This document shows, piece by piece, positions 1 through 10,905 of a DNA stretch of 64,000 bases. A program made the translations under genes and the position numbers. How positions within the stretch are numbered: the stretch's first letter is position 1; the number at the start of each line of letters is the position of its first letter. This DNA comes from Macrostomum hystrix (taxonomy: Eukaryota > Platyhelminthes > Macrostomidae). The notes below the pieces were generated by a model that was given only the letters and a program-made list of their open reading frames with translations, ran no database searches and was not told where the DNA came from. The stretch spans positions 744,001 through 808,000 of the forward strand of contig CATNEN010000002.1 in NCBI GenBank assembly GCA_950097015.1, in the 5' to 3' direction.

Positions 1-135
1 AGGGGAGGGAGATAAGGGGAGGGAGATAAGGGGAGGGAGATAAGGGGAGGGAGATAAAGGGAGGGATTTAGGGAGAGGGAGATAGTGAGAATGAGATAAG
101 GAGAGAGAGATGCTAAAAGGAGATGGAAAGAGGAA
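1..135. repeat. Purine-rich minisatellite, about 14-bp unit
   Basis: Units of the form GGGAGGGAGATAAG repeat in near-perfect tandem from the first base and decay after about 130. The array probably continues beyond the left edge. Bases 136-570 after it hold no recognisable gene or repeat. Confidence 0.85.
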
Positions 136-573
136 GATGAAATCGGGCAGATAAGGCGATGGATGGACAACAATGATTAAAACATGGATTACTTTGAAGT
201 GGATTCAGAACGCTAGTAAAAGTAGGAATGTACAATTAATAACATTGTGAATATATGACTTACGCCAGCTGTCAATCAAATTGCATTTCCGCATAATCCC
301 TTAATCTGTCTAGACGCATAAGCTCGATTTGAATTGCGGTCGAATTGGCATTCGGAAATGCTTGAGGAATGAATTCGCAGCAGATGCACTTATATCAGGG
401 TCTCTGATTAGTGTTCAAGTGGTCAGCACTGGAGATTTATTTTCACAATCAGTTCCCACACCGGAAGTGCTATCAAGACGGCTATCAAACAAGGCCGCTA
501 CTTCCTGTCAACAAAATATCTAATCAATTTTTTGTGTGAGTCCACTTTAGGAACTAAAAATATAACATTGAGG

Positions 574-705
574 AGGTTGGCCCTCAAGGACGTAAATCAC
601 ACGACATGTCGCCATGCTTTCTCTACGCGGCTGGACTCGTGGTGGAATCGAACTCAGGGACCTCGGCGCGAGACGCGAACGCGTTAACCGCTTTGCCACC
701 GACCC
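574..705 (-). mobile_element. SINE copy, tRNA-derived head plus partial body
   Basis: Read on the minus strand it starts with a tRNA-like segment: an A-box-like stretch (GGTGGCAAAGCGGTTAACGCG) and a B-box-like GAGTTCGATTCC. The body shared with the other copies follows (the segment around CTCTACGCGGCTG and the 'AGGTTGGCCCTCAAGG' part). It lacks the 3' half and tail of the full copy at 45950-46335. The T-arm does not pair, so it is not a functional tRNA. Bases 706-1170 beside it show nothing I recognise. Confidence 0.7.
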
Positions 706-1169
706 AAACGTTCTTAGAATTCAAGTAGAAGTTCGTCATTCGTGTGGGCTACTCAAATTGGATAGTTCCCATTCGTCATTTATCCCCAGACCAGAACCGC
801 CGCCATTGGTTGGCTGGGTAGATGCAGTTGCTAAGCAAACCAACCTGATAAAAGTTGCTCCCAGCGCTGCAAACAAAGATTTGGCTGCCACACAAAAATT
901 CTCCCCCGCGTACTTCCGGCCCAGCAACAGAGCCGAGCCAAGCCGAGCAAATCAAACGACAGATAATTGACGAGTTCGCCATTGTCAGTCGGCGTCGACA
1001 GGTAAGGCCAAGCAGACTTGTGGAATTAACGATGGATAGGGCAAAAACACTGGGCCAACATGCTGGGAGAAAAGTTTTGGAAAGTACTTTAGGGAAAGGA
1101 GAATTAAGAGGGGATGGATTAGAAAGGAATAAAGAGAAGTGAGAGTAGGAAGATGTGAAATGAGTGGAA

Positions 1170-2275
1170 GAAATGAGAGAATAGGAGAGGGGAGAATGGG
1201 AGAGGGGAGAATGGGAGAGGGAAGAATGGAAGAGGGGAGAATGGAAGAGGGAATAATGGGAGAGGGGAGAATGGGAGAGGGGAGAATTGTAGAGCAGAGG
1301 ATGGAAGTGGGGATAATTGGAAAGGGGAGAATAGGAGAGGGGAGAATGGGAGAGGGGAGAATAGGAGAGGGGAGAATGGGAGAGGGAGAATGGGAGAGGG
1401 AAAAATTGGGAAGGGGAGAATGGGGAGGGGAGAATGGAAGAGGGAAGAATGGAAGAGGGAATAATGGGAGAGGGGAGAATGGGAGAGGGGAGAATTGTAG
1501 AGCAGAGGATGGAAGTGGGGATAATTGGAAAGGGGAGAATAGGAGAGGGGAGAATGGGATGGGAGAGGGGAGAATGTGAGAGGGGAGAATGGGAAAGGGG
1601 AGAATGGAAGTGGCGAGAATGGGAGAGGGAAGAATTGAGAAGGCGAGAATGGGAGAGGGAAGAATTGAGAAGGCGAGAATGGGAGAGGGAAGAATGGGAG
1701 AGGGGAGAATGGAAGAGGGAAGAATGGAAGAGGGGAGAATGGAAGAGGGGAGAATGGGAGAGGGGAGAATGGGAGAGGGAGAATGGGAGAGGGAAAAATT
1801 GGGAAGGGGAGAATGGGGAGGGGAGAATGGAAGAGGGAAGAATGGAAGAAGGAATAATGGGAGAGGGGAGAATGGGAGAGGGGAGAATAGTAGAGCAGAG
1901 GATGGAAGTGGGGATAATTGGAAAGGGGAGAATAGGAGAGGGGAGAATGGGATGGGAGAGGGGAGAATGTGAGAGGGGAGAATGGGAAAGGGGGGAATGG
2001 AAGTGGCGAGAATGGGAGAGGGAAGAATTGAGAAGGCGAGAATGGGAGAGGGAAGAATTGAGAAGGCGAGAATGGGAGAGGGAAGAATGGGAGAGGGGAG
2101 AATGGAAGAGGGAAGAATGGAAGAGGGGAGAATGGAAGAGGGGAGAATGGGAGAGGGGAGAATAGTAGAGCAGAGGATGGAAGAGGGGAGAATTGGAGAG
2201 GGGAGAATGGGAGAGGGAAGAATGGGAGAGGGGAAAACTGGAAAGGGGAGAATGAAAGAGGAAGAATGAGAATGG
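1170..2275. repeat. Purine minisatellite, 15-bp unit with about 400-bp higher-order repeat
   Basis: Variants of GGAGAATGGGAGAGG repeat over 1.1 kb. A longer block that includes the variants 'AATTGTAGAGCAGAGGATGG' and 'GAATTGAGAAGGC' occurs two to three times, so whole blocks have been duplicated. Long reading frames on both strands are a side effect of a purine-only strand, where stop codons are rare. Confidence 0.9.
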
Positions 2276-2479
2276 GAGACGGAAGAAATATGATGGGAGA
2301 AAATTGGAAGATAGGAGGAGATGATGAATTGGAAAAAGAGGAGAGAAGAGAGGATAGAATGGTAATAAATGAGAGGTTAGTCAAAGGAGCAAATGATTAT
2401 GCCGGTAGAAATTTTGCCAGCAAGGTTTACTGCTGATTCGATCGTATTTTCCAAGCGAAAGAAGAAAATGGGACAACAG

Positions 2480-3075
2480 ATATGGAGAGGGGACAGGAGA
2501 TGAGGACTGGGGACAGGAGATAAGGACTGGGGATAGGAGATAAGGACTGGGGACAGGAGATAAGGAGACGGGACAGGAGATAAGGAGACGGGACAGGAGA
2601 TAAGGAGAGGGGACAGGAGATTAGGAGACGGGACAGGAGATAAGGAGACGGGACAGGAGATAAGGAGACGTGACAGGAGATAAGGAGACGGGACAGGAGA
2701 TAAGGAGAGGGGACAGGAGATAAGTACTGGGGACAGGAGATAAGGACTGGGGACAGGAGATAAGGAGACGGGACAGGAGATAAGGACTGGGGACAGGAGA
2801 TAAGGAGAGGGGACAGGAGATAAGGACTGGGGACAGGAGATAAGGACTGGGGACAGGAGATAAGGAGACGGGACAGGAGATAAGGAGAGGGGACAGGAGA
2901 TAAGTACTGGGGACAGGAGATAAGTACTGGGGACAGGAGATAAGGAGACGGGACAGGAGATAAGGACTGGGGACAGGAGATAAGGAGAGGGGACAGGAGA
3001 TAAGGACTGGGGACAGGAGATAAGGACTGGGGACAAGAGATAAGGAGAAGGGACAGGAGATGAGGTGTTAAGGGG
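2480..3075. repeat. Minisatellite, 20-bp unit (GGGGACAGGAGATAAGGACT)
   Basis: About 29 tandem copies of a 20-bp purine-rich unit. The last bases alternate between ACTG and AGACG/AGAGG variants. It runs into a related, less regular AGGGAGACAGGGAGAGGGAG tract that continues to about 3300. Bases 3300-3770 after it contain no gene I can support. Confidence 0.9.
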
Positions 3076-3774
3076 CATGGGATAAGGAGAAGGGAGACAG
3101 GGAGAGGGAGGTAGTGAGAGAGATTCGGAGAGTGAGACAGGGAGAGAGAGATAATGAAAGGGAGATAAGGAGAAGGGAGACAGAGAGAGGGAGGTAGTGA
3201 GAGAGATTCGGAGAGTGAGACAGGGAGGGAGAAATAATGAAAGGGAGATAAAGAGAAGGAGAGAGGGATAGGGAGATAGGGAAGAGGAGATAGAAGATAG
3301 AATAGAGATAGAAGGAGACTAAAAGTATCTTTTGAAGTAATGAGAATACAAGGTGATGATTTTTAGGCAAACATTTCTGGATTAAAAAACTGTCACGTGA
3401 CTGATGCCCAGTTTTTCTGTGAAATGCGCGACTCCAGAAAATGATTTTCTTCAAATCTTCTTTTTCGAATTTTCCCGGTAATGAAGCCTCAGAATGCCCA
3501 TACATTAGAACCTCGTCTCAACTAACATTCGAAACATCGCCTAGAAATTTTTTATGGGCGAAGATACGAAGACCCAAAACCAAACTGACTGACTTTCGCA
3601 TTCTCATCGATTGGAAGCCCAGCTGTTGAGTGATTCCGAAATGGAAAAGTACATTGATTGTCTATACTGGGTCATGCTGTTGCGTTTTCAATTAGAACTC
3701 GGTGGGAAATCATAGGACGACAAGCAGGGTAGAAATTACAGAATCAAGGGGGTAGATACGTAGCTGTAGGATCA

Positions 3775-4060
3775 GGGGATAGTCAGATGAAGGATCAGGG
3801 GTACACAGATGAAGGACCAGAGGGTACACAGATAAAGGACCAGGGGATAGTCAGATGAAGGACCAGGGGGTAGACAGATGAAGGACCAGAGGTAACACAG
3901 ATGAAGGACCCGGGAGAAGACAGATGAAGGACCAGAGGTAACACAGATTAAGGACCAGAGGTAACACAGATTAAGGACCAGAGGGTACACAGATGAAGGA
4001 CCAGAGGGTACACAGATAAACGACCAGAGGGTACACAGATGAAGGATCAGAGGTAGACAG
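3775..4060. repeat. Minisatellite, about 23-bp unit
   Basis: Units resembling ACACAGATGAAGGACCAGAG repeat about 12 times with substitutions (AGGGTAC, AGGTAAC and GGGATAGT variants). It lies upstream of the GPCR exon, in the likely preceding intron. Bases 4060-4513 hold no exon I can identify. Confidence 0.85.
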
Positions 4061-4513
4061 CTGAAGAATCTGGGGTTGAACAGTCGGTAAACAGTGACTT
4101 AACAGTCTTACAGACATAATTGCATCGTCCAATCACTAAAATGTTTTGACTGACAGCTAAAATCTATGCTTGGCAGTTAGCTGTTGCACATTCTGACAAT
4201 ACACCGTAGTCACTATTATATATGAAGATGCTAAATTCGTGTCTTCGCCCAGTTGAATGTGGTCTAGTTCCAGAATGCACCTCCAATTAAGTCTTTGTCC
4301 TGAAAGACTTACCTGAGAAAAACCTATTGTGTTCTATTCAGAGCAGGTTCATTGTGCCAGGCTATAGCTTTGTTCCAACTTAGAAACAGGATTTAAAAGT
4401 ACTTTAGCAGATTCCGTCTAGCTAGCAGCGGACAGCAGAACTTAGCTATTAGTGTGTGTATCCACCTGTATCCACCGATAATCACTATCTGCATTGCATT
4501 GATTGCTTTCCAG

Positions 4514-5140
4514 AAGCGAATTTCGGAGGTTTCAGAACAGACCAGCTCAGCTGGCCAGGCTGCTGAGATCGAGGGTGCTGACGCCATCGAACTCAGCGTG
4601 ATGCTCACTCCCAGCATGACGGACTGCGATTCGCAGTCGCGTCCCAACCGCATCAACTCGCTGGCCAGTGAGCACCTGACTCAGGCCCGACAGGACTTGG
4701 CCGAGCGCACGCGGAAGCGGCCCCACATCAAGACCGCCAAGGTGCTCGGCGTCATCACCTTCTTCTACGTGTTGTCCTACCTGCCATTCTTTCTAGTTTA
4801 CAACTTTAACAAATCGGTGAGCGAAGGCGTCACGGGCCGTTGGATGGTAGAGACGGGCAACTTCTCGGCAGGCAAGTCCATCGACGCCTGGCCAGAGAGG
4901 CACAACAGCAGCGCGTGGGCATTCAGCTTCGACTCAGCTGTCGCCGGCGATGATGTGAGCGGTGGCGTCGGTGGCGGCAGTGACAGTGAAGCGTCGGTCT
5001 ATCACCAGGCGGTGAAGGTGATGTTCTATTTTTACTTCATCAATCATGGAGCCAATCCGCTGATCTATGGCTGCATGAACACCTATTTCAAGCAGCAGGT
5101 GTGCGCCCTCATTGGCTCGCTGAGGTGTCGAAGGAGGTGA
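4514..5140 (+). CDS. Class A (rhodopsin-like) GPCR, last exon: TM6, TM7 and C-tail
   Basis: The exon starts after a good acceptor (TTGCTTTCCAG at 4503-4513) in phase 0 and gives 208 residues to a TGA stop. An alternative upstream extension has no ATG. Residues 1-70 look like a long third intracellular loop. Residues about 75-97 form TM6, where proline 91 marks position 6.50 and tyrosine replaces the usual tryptophan at 6.48. Residues about 164-186 form TM7 with an NPLIY motif (NPxxY) at 181-185, followed by a short basic tail. The family couples extracellular ligands to G proteins at the plasma membrane. The ligand cannot be told from this exon. TM1-5 must lie upstream, probably outside the window. 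Extracellular loop 3 is unusually long, about 65 residues, with two N-glycosylation sequons. Confidence 0.85.
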   Translation, partial: KRISEVSEQTSSAGQAAEIEGADAIELSVMLTPSMTDCDSQSRPNRINSLASEHLTQARQDLAERTRKRPHIKTAKVLGVITFFYVLSYLPFFLVYNFNKSVSEGVTGRWMVETGNFSAGKSIDAWPERHNSSAWAFSFDSAVAGDDVSGGVGGGSDSEASVYHQAVKVMFYFYFINHGANPLIYGCMNTYFKQQVCALIGSLRCRRR

Positions 5141-5274
5141 AAAAATAAGGAACTCGGAATTAGCTTTCATTCCTGTGAATCTTTGCTTGAAACACTTTTC
5201 TTTTCCAACTGTACTTGAATATTTTATAAGTTTTGCTTCATGCTAAAATCGTCTTTTTGTCGAGCTGAAGCGAA

Positions 5275-5305
5275 ATACGAGTAAATACGAGTAAATACGA
5301 GTTTG
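5275..5305. repeat. Short tandem repeat, 10-bp unit
   Basis: TAAATACGAG is repeated about three times in the sequence after the GPCR stop. The remaining 5141-5740 region is AT-rich and shows no further gene. Confidence 0.6.
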
Positions 5306-5741
5306 ATAAAAATAGTCTTCATAAAGTGATTCGTATTTTGAGACTAGGGGTCAAGAGATTTCTGTGAATATTTATTTTTTCATTTAAACAAAGCCATTTT
5401 TGTAGTGCACGAGCGCAATTGTCTAGGCCATGGAGGTAGCAAACTAAATTTCAGAGTCAATTGTTTTGGCTGGCTCAATTGTCGTGTTTTTCTATTCTAG
5501 AAATCCTGTTTTGTTACTGTTTGAAGCAAACGCGGAAAACGAAAAAAGTCGACAAGTAAAACTAAAGAAACCGGACCTCACAAATTCAAACAGAAGTGAT
5601 TATTTATATTTTTTGTTTTGTTACTACATTGTCTTTGTTTTACTGCATAGTGGCGATATAAATGCAGCTTTTCATCGGTTTAAATGAATAACAGTGTTTT
5701 GATTGCTTGTCAGCGAAACCGTCTCTCTCAATTAATTTGGC

Positions 5742-5822
5742 CTCGCTGCGGGTGGATTCGAACTCAGGAACCTTGGTGCGAGAGGCAGACGCGTTAACCA
5801 CCGCGCCACTCACTCCGCCTAA
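5742..5822 (-). mobile_element. SINE head fragment (tRNA-like)
   Basis: On the minus strand it carries GTGGTTAACGCGTCTGCC and GAGTTCGAATCCAC, equivalent to the pol III A and B boxes of the other SINE copies. No body or tail is attached. Base pairing of the T-arm fails, so it is a tRNA-derived fragment and not a tRNA gene. Confidence 0.6.
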
Positions 5823-6114
5823 AATTAGATTAAAAACATTGGGAATCAGATTTTAAACTATAGGATAATAACACCAATTAGGGTATTTCAGCTGGTAAAT
5901 TAGAAAATTAATGATTTAATTAAGACCTTCTTATAGTCTCATTAAGGTGTAAAATATGCCAATGAATGAAATATCACAGTTACACTGACATCTATGCAAC
6001 CATGCCAGTAACTTTCTCCATGGAACACAAATGCATGTAGGAACTCAAGCTTGTTAACAGTAGAGAGACTAAGGGGCCATTATAAATACCAAATCTTTTT
6101 GTGTATTTTCTGAA

Positions 6115-6300
6115 ATATTCAACCAATCGCCTATGAACACGGGCTCTATCCGATGAAACAACTTCCAGAATCACAAATCATCGGCATCGTCGATATATTC
6201 AACGATTCTCGTCGGGGTGTCTCGTGGCAAAGACCGCCAATAAAGCCAAAAATTTTCTGCTCACAAAATTTTATCATGTAACCATGCCGGCTTAAAGGGG
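6115..6300 (+). repeat. Duplicated leader segment (copy 1)
   Basis: This segment (ACCAATCGCCTATGAACACG through CATGCCGGCTTAAAGGGG) recurs almost unchanged at 27301-27478 and, more diverged, at 39590-39730. In copies 1 and 2 it directly precedes a SINE head and a polypyrimidine array, so it is part of the duplicated NHL-gene module. Confidence 0.8.
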
Positions 6301-6420
6301 GTCCGTGGCAGAGCAGGTTATCGCGTTTGCCTCTCGCACCAAGGTCCCTAAGTTCGATTCCACGGCGAGGCCACATTTATTTGGGGCGCAGCCGCGGAGA
6401 GAAGGCTTGGGGGCTCGGCG
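6301..6420 (+). mobile_element. SINE head and partial body fused to polypyrimidine array
   Basis: The tRNA-like head has GTGGCAGAGCAGGTTATCGCG and AAGTTCGATTCCACGG. It is followed by the body segment GGGGCGCAGCCGCGGAGAG. The SINE body is cut at GCTTGGGGGCTCGGCGTGCT, where the TCC array starts. The same junction is seen at 27600. Confidence 0.75.
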
Positions 6421-7432
6421 TGCTGCCTCCTCCTTCCTCCTTCCTCCTTCTTCCTCCTCCTCCTTCCTTCCTTCTCCTCCCTCCTTCCTCCTTCCTCCTT
6501 CCTCCTTCCTCCTCCTTCCTTCTCCTCCCTCCTTCCTCCTTCCTCCTTCCTCCTTCTCCTCCCTCCATCCTCCTTCCTCCTTCCTCCTTCCTCCTTCCTT
6601 CCTTCTCCTTCCTCCTTCATCCTCCTTCCTCCTCCTCCCTCGTTCTTCCTTACTTCCTTCTCCTTCCTCCTTCCTCCTTCCTCCTTCCTCCTCCTTCCTC
6701 CTTCCTCCTTCCTCCTCCTTCCTCCTTCCTCCTTCCTCCTTCCTCCTTCCTCCTCCTTCCTTCTCCTCCCTCCTTCCTCCTTCCTCCTTCCTCCTTCCTC
6801 CTTCTCCTCCCTCCTTCCTCCTTCCTCCTCCTTCCTTCTCCTCCCTCCTTCCTCCTTCCTCCTTCCTCCTTCTCCTCCCTCCTTCCTCCTTCCTCCTCCT
6901 TCCTTCTCCTCCCTCCTTCCTCCTTCCTCCTCCTTCCTTCTCCTCCCTCCTTCCTCCTTCCTCCTTCCTCCTTCTCCTCCCTCCTTCCTCCTTCCTCCTC
7001 CTTCCTTCTCCTCCCTCCTTTCTCCTTCCTCCATCCTCCTTCCTCCTCCTCCCTCGTTCTTCCTTACTTCCTTCTCCTTCCTCCTTCCTCCTTCCTCCTT
7101 CCTCCTCCTTCCTCCTTCATCCTTCATCCTCCTTCCTCCTTCCTCCCTCCTCCTCCTTCCTCCCTCCTCCTCCTTCATCCCTCCTCCTTCCTCCTTCCTC
7201 CTTCCTTCCTCCTCCTTCCTCCTTCCTCCTTCCTCCTTCCTCCTTCCTCCTTCCTTCCTTCCTCCTTCTTCTTTCTTCCTCCTTCCTCCTTCTTTCCTTC
7301 CTCCTTCCTCCTCCTTCCTCCTTCCTTCTTCCTCCTTCCTCCTTCCTTCCTTTCTTCTCCTTCCTCCTTCCTACTCCTTCCTCCCTTCTTTCTCCTTCCT
7401 CCTTCCTCCTCCTTCTTCCTCCTCCTTCCGCC
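6421..7432 (+). repeat. Polypyrimidine satellite (CCTCCTT family), array 1
   Basis: About 1 kb made almost entirely of C and T in units such as CCTCCTT and CCTTCCT. Rare A or G bases mark longer internal duplications (for example the block with CTCCCTCGTTCTTCC occurs near 6640 and 7045). No stop codon can form in a pure pyrimidine strand, so the long frames on both strands are not evidence of coding. Confidence 0.95.
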
Positions 7433-7659
7433 ATTCCAAAAACATTCCAAAAAAGAAAAAACAAAAAAAGGCTACAATGATGCGCTATATTGTCATATTT
7501 TATCATACCCATGCTTAATTACCACATACATTTATTGACATATTCAATCAAATACTTTAAATTGTTAAATTGTCTCCTTAAAACGCATAAACAAAAGAGC
7601 CTATTCACCGAACCACTCCTGCAAAGTCTCTGCTTCATCTACGCTCACTCACTGACGAC
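7433..7659 (-). other. Trailer/3' UTR region of NHL gene, copy 1
   Basis: The sequence after the array (CCAAAAACATTCCAAAAAAG onwards) recurs after arrays 2 and 4 (16552 and 29228). As the minus-strand 3' flank of the NHL gene it carries an AATAAA at 7531-7536. Copies 2 and 3 have AATAGA at the same place. Confidence 0.6.
7531..7536 (-). terminator. Candidate polyadenylation signal AATAAA of NHL gene
   Basis: The minus-strand hexamer AATAAA lies about 125 nt after the TGA stop of the NHL gene. The duplicated copy near 29312 reads AATAGA, consistent with loss of constraint there or gain here. Confidence 0.4.
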
Positions 7660-9279
7660 TCACTCCATATTCAGCACCACCAGTCGCATGTTCATATTGT
7701 CAGCCACCACCAGCTGCTCGCGCGCGCCTCCCGTCACCACCGCCAGACCAAATGGATGTCTGAATCTGCCGACACCGCTGCCGCTCTCGCCCGGCACCCC
7801 CAGAGTCCACAGCAGCGACCCGTCGTCTGCAGCCACTGCTCGCACTGAGTGACCCCTCCACTCACTCACGAACAGGCGGCCTCTCCTGTCCACGGCCACA
7901 CCCATTAGCCAAGCTAACTCTTTGAGGCCGCAACGCTCAGTCGGGTGCGAGGCGACCACCTGCTGGGTGCCAATGCGCACTCTGTGCACCTGCTTCTGCT
8001 TCCTGTCTGTCACCAGAATGCAGTTGTCGTGAACCGCCATGTTTCTAAGCATAGCAAAAGGAAACTCAGTCAGCGTGATGATCGTCTCCATCTCGCCAGT
8101 CGCTTTGCTGAATGCAACAATTTTGTTGCCACCAGACACAAACACGGAGGCTGCGTTGCTGCCGATTCCACCTATGTCACCGAAGCTAACGATTTGTGGT
8201 TCGATTCGACGCACCTTTCGACCGCTCAGGTCCGTCACTGTCACTGCGTCAGATTGAGCAATGAACAGCAGCTGACGGTCACAGTGAAGACCGCAGGTGT
8301 ACTTCTTTCGGTCGATGTCACAGTGGCACCGCAGATTCTTCGAGCCGTCCACAGACACCACCTGAAGGTGGTCCTTGTCATTACTTGCTGAAAATGATGC
8401 GAAGATGCAGGGCTGAGGCAGAGCCTCACCGCCGTCACTCGCTGACTCGGCGGCCACCACACGGCCTGAGCGGTCACCAACGAATCCGCTGGTGTCGCTG
8501 CACACCGCCAGCCACTGAACGAAGCCATCCAGCTTCACCTCGTGACTGTACACAATCGGATCGAACAATGCCTGTCTCGCCATCGCCATCGCCTTCATTG
8601 CGTCGTCGATCTCCTCGGGTGTCGCGCTGACCTCAGCGTCTCTCCAGCCCTCACCAGTCCACACGTTCACACGAGCCAACGCTCTGCCGAACTGCTCCGA
8701 CACCTGCCCCAGTCGCTCCAGCTGCTGCTCCGCTCCCAAGCTCTCCTCCAGCGACTTCTGCAGCCGATCAAAGTCCGCCTTCAAGTCATCGAGCGACAAC
8801 TCCATCGACATCGTCAGCTCGACAAGCTTCGACATCTCGCCTGCAGCCTCCGCCATCGACGTCTCCTGCCTGTAGCTTCTCACATCGTCCATGTCCCGCT
8901 GCCACACACGCGCTGTCTCAATCCGAGCTATCATCGGACCTGTCAGTCGATCTTCACTCGAATCCAGGTATATCCGCATTGTCTCATACAGCTGCTTCGC
9001 CCGTCGCAGCTGCTCCTCCATCTCGTGAATCCAATCTCCTCCACCACCTGCTGCACTGCCACCTGCAGCTTCGGCTTGTGGAAAGGCACGCAGCTTCTCA
9101 GCGACCTTCTCCTTCAGCTTGAGGGCATCCGCCACATCAACACTCAGGTGTTCCGAGCACAGGTAGCGCTCGGAGAACGGACCCAGGCCGACTGCAGCTT
9201 TTTGGCAGACGACGCAGATTGGGATCACTTCAGGAGGTCCTTCGGAACTCGAGCTGTCGCTGGAGTCTCCACGCTGCAT
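7660..9279 (-). CDS. B-box-like, coiled-coil, NHL-repeat protein (TRIM-NHL type without RING)
   Basis: An intronless 539-residue frame from ATG to TGA. Residues about 22-47 have a B-box-like zinc motif (CVVC followed by YLCSEH). Residues about 90-225 are rich in Leu, Glu, Ala and Arg and look like a coiled coil. Residues about 250-539 are beta-propeller NHL repeats; the last ones are clearest, with GVAVDRRGRLFVSEW and HPFGLAVVTGG followed by VVADNMNMRLVVL. In TRIM-NHL proteins the propeller binds RNA or protein. A RING is absent, so ubiquitin-ligase activity is not indicated. A pyrimidine-AG lies 15 nt before the ATG. A second, broken copy lies at 29449-31040. The exact orthologue is not recognised. 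Confidence 0.85.
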   Translation of the reverse strand: MQRGDSSDSSSSEGPPEVIPICVVCQKAAVGLGPFSERYLCSEHLSVDVADALKLKEKVAEKLRAFPQAEAAGGSAAGGGGDWIHEMEEQLRRAKQLYETMRIYLDSSEDRLTGPMIARIETARVWQRDMDDVRSYRQETSMAEAAGEMSKLVELTMSMELSLDDLKADFDRLQKSLEESLGAEQQLERLGQVSEQFGRALARVNVWTGEGWRDAEVSATPEEIDDAMKAMAMARQALFDPIVYSHEVKLDGFVQWLAVCSDTSGFVGDRSGRVVAAESASDGGEALPQPCIFASFSASNDKDHLQVVSVDGSKNLRCHCDIDRKKYTCGLHCDRQLLFIAQSDAVTVTDLSGRKVRRIEPQIVSFGDIGGIGSNAASVFVSGGNKIVAFSKATGEMETIITLTEFPFAMLRNMAVHDNCILVTDRKQKQVHRVRIGTQQVVASHPTERCGLKELAWLMGVAVDRRGRLFVSEWRGHSVRAVAADDGSLLWTLGVPGESGSGVGRFRHPFGLAVVTGGAREQLVVADNMNMRLVVLNME

Positions 9280-9760
9280 TTTCAGATTCGAGGTCTAGAA
9301 AGCGAGTCGGAAAGAGGCCGTGAGAGTTGAAGACTGCTGCTGGAATCTGCCAGAACTCTAATATTATCTCAGTGTCAAAAATTCTCAACTTCAACTCGCT
9401 ACCTCAGAAAGCTGTGAAGCAGAAAAGTTGCAGAACTGCCGTAAGCAGGCCGATGCTGAGGCTCAGGTGAGAATGAGTTTCAATCAGACAGCAGTCGGAA
9501 GCTGTGCTCAAGAGTCTGAGATGACTCTCTTGTAAGCTAGGTGTCTCAGTTAAACTCTACTCTGTTGCTAAGCAACAGCAATAAGTTTGAGTCTGGTTGA
9601 CATATCAGAGAACAGAACAGAATGAGAACAGAATGAAATCCTTGGGCTGCTCTGCATCCCCAGCTCAGTGAATCGGCAAGAAACAGGGCGTTTGAAATCA
9701 GTTTTTGTTTATTCTCGGTCGAACGCGAATTCAAAATGCTTTCTGTGACTGCGTGCATTT
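9280..9760 (-). other. Upstream flank of NHL gene, shared with second copy
   Basis: This 480-bp stretch matches 31041-31520 closely, including the start-proximal ACCTCGAATCTGAAA and a run near CTCAGTGTCAAAAATTC. It is non-coding and probably contains the promoter. Bases 9760-10085 continue without a recognisable gene. Confidence 0.6.
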
Positions 9761-10084
9761 CTCTGCGGCTGGGACAGAGAGGGCTGGCTCTGCGTAGCTG
9801 TGAGCACAGCTGGGCACCCACCTCTGCCTCCAACTGCTCACAATGGGAGCGTAGATTGGGCGTGTGTACTCAAATGCATTGTTTGTGCACTTAGCTGTGC
9901 CATCTTGAGCCCAAAGTACGACCCGAGACATTGTGGCTCTGCTTGTCAGACACTTTCTGACAGATCCGAGCTATTAGAGAGGCGATCGTCCTGTTAGAGT
10001 AAGGAAAAACAACAGACCAGCAGTTCAAGACGTTGGAAAATCTCATATTTACTTTTTTGTCTGATATTAGCCTCATCAGCTCAC

Positions 10085-10195
10085 ATTAGCTTCATGAGCT
10101 CAAATTAGCTTCATCAGCTCACATAATCCTCATCAGCTCACAGTAGCTTCATCAGCTCACATTAGCTTCATGAGCTCACAGTAGCTTCAACGCCA
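10085..10195. repeat. Short minisatellite, about 18-bp unit
   Basis: AGCTTCATCAGCTCACAT is repeated about six times with small changes. Confidence 0.8.
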
Positions 10196-10399
10196 CCTGC
10201 AGGCCAGAGAAGGACTTTGGCAGTGCCCTAAGTGCCCTATTCTTAGTCAATAACCTTTTTTATTCGCTTTTATGACTGTTTAACAAAATGTTTGTTGTTA
10301 ACAACAATATTGTTAGTAACAAAATTCTACCCGAGTACACCCGAGTCCACCAGATACACTCAACGTTTTCTTTCTGACCCTTCAATGTTTCTTCCCCAA

Positions 10400-10905
10400 C
10401 CATGATCTCGTACCCAAATGTACATTCTATGCCTAAATATCTCGTCCACAAATGTACATTCTCCCCCAAAATGTCTCGTCCCTAAAAATATATTCAACCC
10501 CTCAAGATCTCCTCCCCAAATGTACATTCTACCCACAAATATCTCTTCCCCAAATGTACATTCTACCCCAAAAGATCTCTTCCCCAAATGTACGAGCTCG
10601 TACATTGTACCCATGAAGATCTCATCCCCAAAATGCATTCTACCCACAAACATCTCTTCCCCTAATGTACATTCTACCCAGAAATATCTCATCCCCAAAT
10701 GTACATTCTACCCACAAATATCTCTTCCCCAAATGTACATTGTACCCATGAAGATCTCATCCCCAAATATACATTCTACCCACAAATATCTCTTCCCCAA
10801 ATGTGCATTCTACCCCTCAAGATCCCCTCCCCAAATGTACATTCTACCCAGAAATATCTCATCCCCAAATGTACATTCTACCCCCAAAGATCTCTTCCCC
10901 AAGGT
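10400..10905. repeat. Minisatellite, about 35-bp unit with TGTACATT core
   Basis: Units consist of CCCCAAATGTACATTCTACC followed by CACAAATATCTCTT or GAAGATCTCAT variants, about 14 times. Nearly every unit keeps TGTACATT. Bases 10906-11330 after it show no gene. Confidence 0.9.

Noticed and set aside
1119..2384. 421-codon minus frame and several Gly/Glu/Arg plus frames
   Set aside because: Frames follow a purine minisatellite with no stops on either strand and no protein-like complexity.
5742..5822. tRNA gene
   Set aside because: A- and B-box-like words are present, but acceptor and T stems do not pair. Sister copies carry a SINE body.
8542..9330. Plus-strand frames opposite the NHL gene
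   Set aside because: Shadows of the minus-strand coding sequence.
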